Assembly (NCBI GenBank): GCA_027186245.1
Contig: CP114483.1
Coordinates: forward strand, 10,932,220-10,996,219
DNA from: Coriaria nepalensis
Lineage: Eukaryota; Streptophyta; Magnoliopsida; Cucurbitales; Coriariaceae
Direction: 5' to 3'
DNA length: 64,000 bases
The notes under the pieces are model-generated. The model was not told where the DNA came from. It ran no database searches and saw only the letters and a program-made list of their open reading frames with translations. The stretch's first letter is position 1. Each line of letters begins with the position of its first letter. Positions 1 through 11,759 of the stretch are shown piece after piece. A program made the position numbers and the translations under genes.

Positions 1-1260
1 TCTCTTCTAGTAATTAAATCATTCTAAATTAATTTGAACGAATTCTATTTTCGCCCTTTAGACATTATTTTCTTACATAACTTGTAATTAATCTATTGAA
101 GACAACGATGCATTATTTTAGAATTAAAAAGCATATCACTCAGTCTTTTCAATCATTAAATTGTTTGAAGGCACTTCGAACCAATTCTATTTTTGCATTT
201 AGAACGCCTCTTTCATGCATAACTTGCAATCGATCTATTGATGGCAACTATGCATTTTTTTTGCCTTAAAGTCATATTTTTGCGTCTCTTTTAGTCAGTA
301 AATCATTCTAAATCACTTCGAACGAAATTCGGCCTTTAAACATGACTTTCGTGCGTAACTTGCAGTTGATCTATTGAAGGCAACAATGCATTTGTTTAGC
401 CTTAAAGTCGTGTCACTGAGTCTCTTCTAGTCATTAAATCATTCTAAATTAATTCGAACAAATTCTATTTTCGCCCTTTAAACATTATTTTCTTACATAA
501 CTTGTAATTAATCTATTGAAGACAACAATGCATTATTTTAGTATTAAAAAGCATATCGCTCAGTCTTTTCAATCATCAAATTGTTTGAAGGCACTTCGAA
601 CCAATTCTATTTTTGCATTTAGAACGCGTCTTTCATGCATAACTTGCAATCGATCTATTGATGGCGACTATGCATTTTTTTTGCCTTAAAGTCATATTTT
701 TGCGTCTCTTTTAGTCAGCAAAAATCATTCTAAATCACTTCGAAAGAAATTCGGCCTTTAAACATGACTTTCGTGCGTAACTTGCAATTGATCTATTGAA
801 GGCAACAATGCATTTGTTTAGCCTTAAGGTCATGTAACTGAGTCTCTTCTAGTCATTAAATCATTCTATATTAATTCGAACGAATTCTATTTTCGCCCTT
901 CAAACATTATTTTCTTATATAACTTGTAATTAATCTATTGAAGACAACAATGCATTATTTTAGCATTAAAAAGCATATCACTCAGTGTTTTCAATCATTA
1001 AATTGTTTGAAGGCAGTTCGAACCAATTCTCTTTTTGCATTGAAAACGCGACTTTCATGCATAACTTGCAATTGATCTATTGATGGCAACTACGCATTTT
1101 TTTAGCCTTAAAATCATATTTTTACATCTCTTTTAGTCAGTAAATTATTCTAAATCACTTCGAATGAAATTCGGCCTTTAAATATGACTTTCGTGCGTAA
1201 CTTGCAGTTGATCTATTGAAGGCAACAATGCATTTGTTTAGCCTTAAGGTCATGTAACTG

Positions 1261-1403
1261 AGTCTCTTCTAGTCATTAAATCATTCTATATTAATTCGAA
1301 CGAATTCTATTTTCGCCCTTCAAACATTATTTTCTTATATAACTTGTAATTAATCTATTGAAGACAACAATGCATTATTTTACCATTAAAAAGCATATCA
1401 CTC
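1261..1403 (+). repeat. Subunit A, subfamily 1 (representative copy, 143 bp)
   Basis: This is the first third of the 420 bp unit. It starts agtctcttctagtc and ends just before agtcttttcaatc. It holds a dyad AATTCG-AA-CGAATT at 1293-1306 that overlaps an EcoRI site (GAATTC, 1302-1307). Variants of this subunit differ at CGAACG/CAAACA, CTTCAAAC/CTTTAAAC, and the TACCATT/TAGCATT/TAGTATT/TGGTATT/TAGAATT word near 1380. Those words are useful labels for tracing higher-order repeats. Confidence 0.93.
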
Positions 1404-1544
1404 AGTCTTTTCAATCATTAAATTGTTTGAAGGCACTTCGAACCAATTCTATTTTTGCATTCAGAACGCGTCTTTCAGGCATAACTTGCAATTGATCTAT
1501 TGATGGCAACTATGCATTTTTTTAGCCTTAAAGTCATATTTTTG
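1404..1544 (+). repeat. Subunit B, subfamily 1 (representative copy, 141 bp)
   Basis: This is the middle third of the 420 bp unit. It shares with A and C the words CATAACTTGCA, GATCTATTGA and TTAGCCTTAAA. It carries TTCGAACCAATTC and the most variable part of the unit, the AAAACGCG/AGAACGCG/AAACGTG/AAACACG word. The T-run before AGCC varies in length between copies and causes most changes in unit length. Confidence 0.93.
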
Positions 1545-1680
1545 CGTCTCTTTTAGTCAGTAAATCATTCTAAATCACTTCGAATGAAATTCGGCCTTTA
1601 AACATGACTTTCGTGCGTAACTTGCAGTTGATCTATTGAAGGCAACAATGCATTTGTTTAGCCTTAAAGTCATGCCACTG
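1545..1680 (+). repeat. Subunit C, subfamily 1 (representative copy, 136 bp)
   Basis: This is the last third of the 420 bp unit and the shortest subunit. It starts cgtctcttttagtc, so its first bases nearly match the start of A; that short identity is where C was deleted in three units further right. It contains TTCGAATGAA (1579-1588), which alternates with TTCGAACGAA in other copies, then TTCGGCCTTTAAACATGAC. It ends in CATGCCACTG or similar, directly before the next A. Confidence 0.93.
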
Positions 1681-2102
1681 AGTCTCTTCTAGTCATCCAA
1701 TCATTCTAAATTAATTCAAACAAATTCTATTTTCGCCCTTTAAACATTATTTTCTTACATAACTTGTAATTAATCTATTGAAGACAACGATGCATTATTT
1801 TAGAATTAAAAAGCATATCACTCAGTCTTTTCAATCATTAAATTGTTTGAAGGCACTTCGAACCAATTCTATTTTTGCATTTAGAACGCGTCTTTCATGC
1901 AGCACTTGCAATCGATCTATTGATGGCAACTATGCATTTTTTTAGCCTTAAAGTCATATTTTTGCATCTCTTTTAGGCAGTAAATCATTCTAAATCACTT
2001 CGAATGAAATTCGGCCTTTAAACATGACTTTCGTGCGTAACTTGCAGTTGATCTATTGAAGGCCACAATGCATTTGTTTAGCCTTAAAGTCATGTCACTG
2101 AG

Positions 2103-4620
2103 TCTCTTCTAGTAATTAAATCATTCTAAATTAATTTGAACGAATTCTATTTTCGCCCTTTAGACATTATTTTCTTACATAACTTGTAATTAATCTATTG
2201 AAGACAACGATGCATTATTTTAGAATTAAAAAGCATATCACTCAGTCTTTTCAATCATTAAATTGTTTGAAGGCACTTCGAACCAATTCTATTTTTGCAT
2301 TTAGAACGCCTCTTTCATGCATAACTTGCAATCGATCTATTGATGGCAACTATGCATTTTTTTTGCCTTAAAGTCATATTTTTGCGTCTCTTTTAGTCAG
2401 TAAATCATTCTAAATCACTTCGAACGAAATTCGGCCTTTAAACATGACTTTCGTGCGTAACTTGCAGTTGATCTATTGAAGGCAACAATGCATTTGTTTA
2501 GCCTTAAAGTCGTGTCACTGAGTCTCTTCTAGTCATTAAATCATTCTAAATTAATTCGAACAAATTCTATTTTCGCCCTTTAAACATTATTTTCTTACAT
2601 AACTTGTAATTAATCTATTGAAGACAACAATGCATTATTTTAGTATTAAAAAGCATATCGCTCAGTCTTTTCAATCATTAAATTGTTTGAAGGCACTTCG
2701 AACCAATTCTATTTTTGCATTTAGAACGCGTCTTTCATGCATAACTTGCAATCGATCTATTGATGGCAACTATGCATTTTTTTAGCCTTAAAGTCATATT
2801 TTTGCGTCTCTTTTAGTCAGTAAATCATTCTAAATCACTTCGAACGAAATTCGGCCTTTAAACATGACTTTCGTGCGTAACTTGCAGTTGATCTATTGAA
2901 GGCAACAATGCATTTGTTTAGCCTTAAAGTCATGTCACTGAGTCTCTTCTAGTCATTAAATCAATCTAAATTAATTCGAACAAATTCTATTTTCGCCCTT
3001 TAAACATTATTTTCTTACATAACTTGTAATTAATCTATTGAAGACAACAATGCATTATTTTAGTATTAAAAAGCATATCACTCAGTCTTTTCAATCATTA
3101 AATTGTTTGAAGGCACTTCGAACCAATTCTATTTTTGCATTTAGAACGCGTCTTTCATGCATAACTTGCAATTGATCTATTGATGGCAACTATGAATTTT
3201 TTTGGCCTTAAAATCATATTTTTGCGTCTCCTTTAGTCAGTAAATCATTCTAAATCACTTCGAACGAAATTCGGCCTTTAAACATGACTTTCGTGCGTAA
3301 CTTGTAGTTGATCTATTGAAGGCAACAATGCATTTGTTTAGCCTTAAAGTCATGTCACTGAGTCTCTTCTAGTCATTAAATCATTCTAAATTAATTCGAA
3401 CAAATTCTATTTTCGCCCTTTAAACATTATTTTCTTACATAACTTGTAATTAATCTATTGAAGACAACGATGCATTATTTTAGAATTAAAAAGCATATCA
3501 CTCAGTCTTTTCAATCATTAAATTGTTTGAAGGCACTTCGAACCAATTCTATTTTTGCATTTAGAACGCGTCTTTCATGCATAACTTGCAATCGATCTAT
3601 TGATGGCGACTATGCATTTTTTTTGCCTTAAAGTCATATTTTTGCGTCTCTTTTAGTCAGTAAATCATTCTAAATCACTTCGAAAGAAATTCGGCCTTTA
3701 AACATGACTTTCGTGCGTAACTTGCAGTTGATCTATTGAAGGCAACAATGCATTTGTTTAGCCTTAAGGTCATGTAACTGAGTCTCTTCTAGTCATTAAA
3801 TCATTCTATATTAATTCGAACGAATTCTATTTTCGCCCTTCAAACATTATTTTCTTATATAACTTGTAATTAATCTATTGAAGACAACAATGCATTATTT
3901 TAGCATTAAAAAGCATATCACTCAGTGTTTTCAATCATTAAATTGTTTGAAGGCACTTCGAACCAATTCTCTTTTTGCATTGAAAACGCGACTTTCATGC
4001 ATAACTTGCAATTGATCTATTGATAGCAACTACGCATTTTTTTAGCCTTAAAATCATATTTTTACATCTCTTTTAGTCAGTAAATTATTCTAAATCACTT
4101 CGAATGAAATTCGTCCTTTAAATATGACTTTCGTGCGTAACTTGCAGTTGATCTATTGAAGGCAACAATGCATTTGTTTAGCCTTAAGGTCATGTAACTG
4201 AGTCTCTTCTAGTCATTAAATCATTCTATATTAATTCGAACGAATTCTATTTTCGCCCTTCAAACATTATTTTCTTATATAACTTGTAATTAATCTATTG
4301 AAGACAACAATGCATTATTTTACCATTAAAAAGCATATCACTCAGTCTTTTCAATCATTAAATTGTTTGAAGGCACTTCGAACCAATTCTATTTTTGCAT
4401 TCAGAACGCGTCTTTCAGGCATAACTTGCAATTGATCTATTGATGGCAACTATGCATTTTTTTAGCCTTAAAGTCATATTTTTGCGTCTCTTTTAGTCAG
4501 TAAATCATTCTAAATCACTTCGAATGAAATTCGGCCTTTAAACATGACTTTCGTGCGTAACTTGCAGTTGATCTATTGAAGGCAACAATACATTTGTTTA
4601 GCCTTAAAGTCGTGTCACTG
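2103..4620 (+). repeat. Six-unit segment, longer relative of 1-1680
   Basis: The left part repeats 1-666 at an offset of 2102, and the right part (3603-4620) repeats 663-1680 at an offset of 2940-2942. It therefore contains two extra units (840 bp, about 2769-3602) compared with the first copy. The extra units include one with TTTGGCCTTAAAATC and CTCCTTTAGTC in B/C (about 3200-3235), a variant seen again near 9930 and 22520. No gene. Confidence 0.85.
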
Positions 4621-7600
4621 AGTCTCTTCTAGTCATTAAATCATTCTAAATTAATTCGAACAAATTCTATTTTCGCCCTTTAAACATTATTTTCTTACAT
4701 AACTTGTAATTAATCTATTGAAGACAACAATGCATTATTTTGGTATTAAAAAGCATATCACTCAGTCTTTTCAATCATTAAATTGTTTGAAGGCACTTCG
4801 AACCAATTCTATTTTTGCATTTAGAACGCGTCTTTCATGCATAACTTGCAATCGATCTATTGATGGCAACTATGCATTTTTTTAGCCTTAAAGTCATATT
4901 TTTGCGTCTCTTTTAGTCAGTAAATCATTCTAAATCACTTCGAACGAAATTCGGCCTTTAAACATGACTTTCGTGCGTAACTTGCAGTTGATCTATTGAA
5001 GGCAACAATGCATTTGTTTAGCCTTAAAGTCATGTCACTGAGTCTCTTCTAGTCATTAAATCATTCTAAATTAATTCGAACAAATTCTATTTTCGCCCTT
5101 TAAACATTATTTTCTTACATAACTTGTAATTAATCTATTGAAGACAACAATGCATTATTTTAGTATTAAAAAGCATATCACTCAGTCTTTTCAATCATTA
5201 AATTGTTTGAAGGCACTTCGAACCAATTCTATTTTTGCATTCAGAACGCGTCTTTCAGGCATAACTTGCAATTGATCTATTGATGGCAACTATGCATTTT
5301 TTTAGCCTTAAAGTCATATTTTTGCGTCTCTTTTAGTCAGTAAATCATTCTAAATCACTTCGAATGAAATTCGGCCTTTAAACATGACTTTCGTGCGTAA
5401 CTTGCAGTTGATCTATTGAAGGCAACAATGCATTTGTTTAGCCTTAAATTCGTGTCACTGAGTCTCTTCTAGTCATTAAATCATTCTAAATTAATTCGAA
5501 CAAATTCTATTTTCGCCCTTTAAACATTATTTTCTTACATAACTTGTAATTAATCTATTGAAGACAACAATGCATTATTTTGGTATTAAAAAGCATATCA
5601 CTCAGTCTTTTCAATCATTAAATTGTTTGAAGGCACTTCGAACCAATTCTATTTTTGCATTTAAAACGCGTCTTTCATGCATAACTTGCAATCGATCTAT
5701 TGATGGCAACTATGCATTTTTTTAGCCTTAAAGTCATATTTTTGCGTCTCTTTTAGTCAGTAAATCATTCTCAATCACTACGAATGAAATTCGGCCTTTA
5801 AACAGGACTTTCGGGCATAACTTGCAGTTGATCTATTATAGGCAACAATGCATTTGTTTTGCCTTAAAGTCATGTCACTGAGTCTCTTCTAGTCATTAAA
5901 TCATTCTAAATTAATTTGAACGAATTCTATTTTCGCCCTTCAGACATTATTTTCTTACATAACTTGCAATTAATCTACTAAAGACAACAATGCATTATTT
6001 TAGCATTATAGAACATGTCACGCAGTCTTTTCAATCAATAAATTGTTTGAAGGCACTTCGAACCAATTCTCTTTTTGCATTTAAAACGCGACTTTCATGC
6101 ATAACTTGCAATTGATCTATTAATGGCAACTACGCATTTTTTTAGCCTTAAAATTATATTTTTACATCTCTTTTAGTCAGTAAATTATTCTAAATCACTT
6201 CGAATGAAATTCGGCCTATAAATATGACATTCGTGCGTAACTTGCAGTTGATCTATTGAAGGCAACAATGCATTTGTTTAGCCTTAAAGTCATGTCACTG
6301 AGTCTCTTCTAGTCATTAAATCATTCTATATTAATTCGAACGAATTCTATTTTCGCCCTTCAAACATTATTTTCTTACATAACTTGTAATTAATCTATTG
6401 AAGACAACAATGCATTATTTTACCATTAAAAAGCATATCACTCAATGTTTTCAATCATTAAATTGTTTGAAGGCACTTCGAACCAATTCTCTTTTTGCAT
6501 TGAAAACGCGACTTTCATGCATAACTTGCAATTGATCTATTGATGGCAACTACGCATTTTTTTAGCCTTAAAATCATATTTTTACATCTCTTTTAGTCAG
6601 TAAATTATTCTAAATCACTTCGAATGAAATTCGGCCTTTAAATATGACTTTCGTGCGTAACTTGCAGTTGATCTATTGAAGGCAACAATGCATTTGTTTA
6701 GCCTTAAGGTCATGTAACTGAGTCTCTTCTAGTCATTAAATCATTCTATATTAATTCGAACGAATTCTATTTTCGCCCTTCAAACATTATTTTCTTATAT
6801 AACTTGTAATTAATCTATTGAAGACAACAATGCATTATTTTACCATTAAAAAGCATATCACTCAGTCTTTTCAATCATTAAATTGTTTGAAGGCACTTCG
6901 AACCAATTCTATTTTTGCATTCAGAACGCGTCTTTCAGGCATAACTTGCAATTGATCTATTGATGGCAACTATGCATTTTTTTAGCCTTAAAGTCATATT
7001 TTTGCGTCTCTTTTAGTCAGTAAATCATTCTAAATCACTTCGAATGAAATTCGGCCTTTAAACATGACTTTCGTGCGTAACTTGCAGTTGATCTATTGAA
7101 GGCAACAATACATTTGTTTAGCCTTAAAGTCGTGTCACTGAGTCTCTTCTAGTCATTAAATCATTCTAAATTAATTCAAACAAATTCTATTTTCGCCCTT
7201 TAAACATTATTTTCTTACATAACTTGTAATTAATCTATTGAAGACAACAATGCATTATTTTGGTATTAAAAAGCATATCACTCAGTCTTTTCAATCATTA
7301 AATTGTTTGAAGGCACTTCGAACCAATTCTATTTTTGCATTTAGAACGCGTCTTTCATGCATAACTTGCAATCGATCTATTGATGGCAACTATGCATTTT
7401 TTTAGCCTTAAAGTCATATTTTTGCGTCTCTTTTAGTCAGTAAATCATTCTAAATCACTTCGAACGAAATTCGGCCTTTAAACATGACTTTCGTGCGTAA
7501 CTTGCAGTTGATCTATTGAAGGCAACAATGCATTTGTTTAGCCTTAAAGTCATGTCACTGAGTCTCTTCTAGTCATTAAATCATTCTAAATTAATTCGAA

Positions 7601-9660
7601 CAAATTCTATTTTCGCCCTTTAAACATTATTTTCTTACATAACTTGTAATTAATCTATTGAAGACAACAATGCATTATTTTAGTATTAAAAAGCATATCA
7701 CTCAGTCTTTTCAATCATTAAATTGTTTGAAGGCACTTCGAACCAATTCTATTTTTGCATTCAGAACGCGTCTTTCAGGCATAACTTGCAATTGATCTAT
7801 TGATGGCAACTATGCATTTTTTTAGCCTTAAAGTCATATTTTTGCGTCTCTTTTAGTCAGTAAATCATTCTAAATCACTTCGAATGAAATTCGGCCTTTA
7901 AACATGACTTTCGTGCGTAACTTGCAGTTGATCTATTGAAGGCAACAATGCATTTGTTTAGCCTTAAAGTCGTGTCACTGAGTCTCTTCTAGTCATTAAA
8001 TCATTCTAAATTAATTCGAACAAATTCTATTTTCGCCCTTTAAACATTATTTTCTTACATAACTTGTAATTAATCTATTGAAGACAACAATGCATTATTT
8101 TGGTATTAAAAAGCATATCACTCAGTCTTTTCAATCATTAAATTGTTTGAAGGCACTTCGAACCAATTCTATTTTTGCATTTAGAACGCGTCTTTCATGC
8201 ATAACTTGCAATCGATCTATTGATGGCAACTATGCATTTTTTTAGCCTTAAAGTCATATTTTTGCGTCTCTTTTAGTCAGTAAATCATTCTAAATCACTT
8301 CGAACGAAATTCGGCCTTTAAACATGACTTTCGTGCGTAACTTGCAGTTGATCTATTGAAGGCAACAATGCATTTGTTTAGCCTTAAAGTCATGTCACTG
8401 AGTCTCTTCTAGTCATTAAATCATTCTAAATTAATTCGAACAAATTCTATTTTCGCCCTTTAAACATTATTTTCTTACATAACTTGTAATTAATCTATTG
8501 AAGACAACAATGCATTATTTTAGTATTAAAAAGCATATCACTCAGTCTTTTCAATCATTAAATTGTTTGAAGGCACTTCGAACCAATTCTATTTTTGCAT
8601 TCAGAACGCGTCTTTCAGGCATAACTTGCAATTGATCTATTGATGGCAACTATGCATTTTTTTAGCCTTAAAGTCATATTTTTGCGTCTCTTTTAGTCAG
8701 TAAATCATTCTAAATCACTTCGAATGAAATTCGGCCTTTAAACATGACTTTCGTGCGTAACTTGCAGTTGATCTATTGAAGGCAACAATGCATTTGTTTA
8801 GCCTTAAAGTCGTGTCACTGAGTCTCTTCTAGTCATTAAATCATTCTAAATTAATTCGAACAAATTCTATTTTCGCCCTTTAAACATTATTTTCTTACAT
8901 AACTTGTAATTAATCTATTGAAGACAACAACGCATTATTTTGGTATTAAAAAGCATATCACTCAGTCTTTTCAATCATTAAATTGTTTGAAGGCACTTCG
9001 AACCAATTCTATTTTTGCATTTAAAACGCGTCTTTCATGCATAACTTGCAATCGATCTATTGATGGCAACTATGCATTTTTTTAGCCTTAAAGTCATATT
9101 TTTGCGTCTCTTTTAGTCAGTAAATCATTCTAAATCACTACGAATGAAATTCGGCCTTTAAACAGGACTTTCGGGCATAACTTGCAGTTGATCTATTATA
9201 GGCAACAATGCATTTGTTTTGCCTTAAAGTCATGTCACTGAGTCTCTTCTAGTCATTAAATCATTCTAAATTAATTTGAACGAATTCTATTTTCGCCCTT
9301 CAGACATTATTTTCTTACATAACTTGCAATTAATCTACTAAAGACAACAATGCATTATTTTAGCATTATAGAACATGTCACGCAGTCTTTTCAATCAATA
9401 AATTGTTTGAAGGCACTTCGAACCAATTCTCTTTTTGCATTTAAAACGCGACTTTCATGCATAACTTGCAATTGATCTATTGATGGCAACTAAGCATTTT
9501 TTTAGCCTTAAAATTATATTTTTACATCTCTTTTAGTCAGTAAATTATTCTAAATCACTTCGAATGAAATTCGGCCTTTAAATATGACATTCGTGCGTAA
9601 CTTGCAGTTGATCTATTGAAGGCAACAATGCATTTGTTTAGCCTTAAAGTCATGTCACTG
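4621..9660 (+). repeat. Twelve units with an expanded 840 bp dimer
   Basis: The run u-v-w-x-y (units at 4201, 4621, 5041, 5461, 5881) is repeated as u-v-w-v-w-x-y (6721, 7141, 7561, 7981, 8401, 8821, 9241). v is labelled by TGGTATT with TTAGAACGCG, w by TAGTATT with TCAGAACGCG and TTTCAGGC, x by TTAAAACGCG with AAACAGGACTTTCGGGC, and y by GCATTATAGAACATGTCACG. The offset is 2520 bp on the left and 3360 bp on the right, so the v-w dimer was gained or lost as one 840 bp step. No gene. Confidence 0.85.
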
Positions 9661-11759
9661 AGTCTCTTCTAGTCATTAAATCATTCTATATTAATTCGAA
9701 CGAATTCTATTTTCGCCCTTCAAACATTATTTTCTTACACAACTTGTAATTAATCTATTGAAGACAACAATGCATTATTTTAGTATTAAAAAGCATATCA
9801 CTCAGTCTTTTCAATCATTAAATTGTTTGAAGGCACTTCGAACCAATTCTATTTTTGCATTTAGTACGCGTCTTTCATGCATAACTTGCAATTGATCTAT
9901 TGATGGAAACTATGCATTTTTTTGGCCTTAAAATCATATTTTTGCGTCTCCTTTAGTCAGTAAATCATTCTAAATCACTTCGAACGAAATTCGGCCTTTA
10001 AACATGACCTTCGTGCGTAACTTGCAGTTGATCTATTGAAGGCAACAATGCATTTGTTTAGCCTTAAGGTCATGTAACTGAGTCTCTTCTAGTCATTAAA
10101 TCATTCTATATTAATTCGAACGAATTCTATTTTCGCCCTTCAAACATTATTTTCTTATATAACTTGTAATTAATCTATTGAAGACAACAATGCATTATTT
10201 TAGCATTAAAAAGCATATCACTCAGTGTTTTCAATCATTAAATTGTTTGAAGGCACTTCGAACCAATTCTCTTTTTGCATTTAAAACGCGACTTTCATGC
10301 ATAACTTGCAATTGATCTATTGATGGCAATTATGCATTTTTTAGCCTCAAAGTCATATTTTTGCGTCTCTTTTAGTCAGTAAATCATTCTAAATCAGTAC
10401 GAATGAAATTCGGCCTTTAAACAGGACTTTCGGGCATAACTTGCAGTTGATCTATTATAGGCAACAATGCATTTGTTTTGCCTTAAAGTCATGTCACTGA
10501 GTCTCTTCTAGTCATTAAATCATTCTAAATTAATTTGAACGAATTCTATTTTCGCCCTTCAGACATTATTTTCTTACATAACTTGCAATTAATCTACTAA
10601 AGACAACAATGCATTATTTTAGCATTATAGAACATGTCACGCAGTCTTTTCAATCAATAAATTGTTTGAAGGCACTTCGAACCAATTCTCTTTTTGCATT
10701 TAAAACGCGACTTTCATGCATAACTTGCAATTGATCTATTGATGGCAACTACGCATTTTTTTAGCCTTAAAATCATATTTTTACATCTCTTTTAGTCAGT
10801 AAATTATTCTAAATCACTTCGAATGAAATTCGGCCTTTAAATATGACATTCGTGCGTAACTTGTAGTTGATCTATTGAAGGCAACAATGCATTTGTTTAG
10901 CCTTAAAGTCATGTCACTGAGTCTCTTCTAGTCATTAAATAATTCTAAATTAATCTGAACGAATTCTATTTTCGCCCTTCAGACATTATTTTCTTACATA
11001 ACTTGCAATTAATCTACTAAAGACAACAATGCATTATTTTAGCATTATAGAACATGTCACGCAGTCTTTTCAATCAATAAATTGTTTGAAGGCACTTCGA
11101 ACCAATTCTCTTTTTGCATTTAAAACGCGACTTTCATGCATAACTTGTAATTGATCTATTGATGGCAACTACGCATTTTTTTAGCCTTAAAATCATATTT
11201 TTACATCTCTTTTAGTCAGTAAATTATTCTAAATCACTTCGAATGAAATTCGGCCTTTAAATATGACATTCGTGCGTAACTTGCAGTTGATCTATTGAAG
11301 GCAACAATGCATTTGTTTAGCCTTAAGGTCATGTAACTGAGTCTCTTCTAGTCATTAAATCATTCTATATTAATTCGAACGAATTCTATTTTCGCCCTTC
11401 AAACATTATTTTCTTATATAACTTGTAATTAATCTATTGAAGACAACAATGCATTATTTTACCATTAAAAAGCATATCACTCAGTCTTTTCAATCATTAA
11501 ATTGTTTGAAGGCACTTCGAACCAATTCTATTTTTGCATTCAGAACGCGTCTTTCATGCATAACTTGCAATTGATCTATTGATGGCAACTATGCATTTTT
11601 TTAGCCTTAAAGTCATATTTTTGCGTCTCTTTTAGTCAGTAACTCATTCTAAATCACTTCGAAAGAAATTCGGCCTTTAAACATGACTTTCGTGCGTAAC
11701 TTGCAGTTGATCTATTGAAGGCAACAATGCATTTGTTTAGCCTTAAAGTCATGTCACTG
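9661..11759 (+). repeat. Five mixed units leading into the R-rich region
   Basis: Ordinary subfamily 1 units. The first has TTAGTACGCG and TTTGGCCTTAAAATC, and the second ends in the x-type C subunit (AAACAGGACTTTCGGGC). They are followed by two R units (GCATTATAGAACATGTCACG, AATCAATAAATTG) at about 10,500 and 10,920 and one TACCATT unit at about 11,340. No gene is seen. Confidence 0.8.

Larger units (their letters stand above)
1..2102 (+). repeat. Five-unit segment, left edge, shortened relative of 2103-4620
   Basis: Positions 1-666 match 2103-2768 with one difference that I found (c at 577). Both copies carry the uncommon words GAACGCCTC in B and TAGTAATTAAATC in A. From about 663 onward the match switches to 3603-4620, sharing GATGGCGACTATG, TTCGAAAGAAATTC, TGAAAACGCGAC and the TACCATT plus TTTCAGGC unit. 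A two-base insertion (GTCAGCAAAAATC) lies near 720. The last unit (1681-2100) carries TCATCCAATC, a label shared with units at 19.7, 21.8, 24.8 and 27.7 kb. No gene. Confidence 0.85.

Noticed and set aside
1545..1680. CENP-B box in subunits B and C
   Set aside because: TTCG followed by four bases and A is present (TTCGAATGA, TTCGAACCA), matching the first half of the known box, but the CGGG half is missing at the right spacing. The partial match is not enough.
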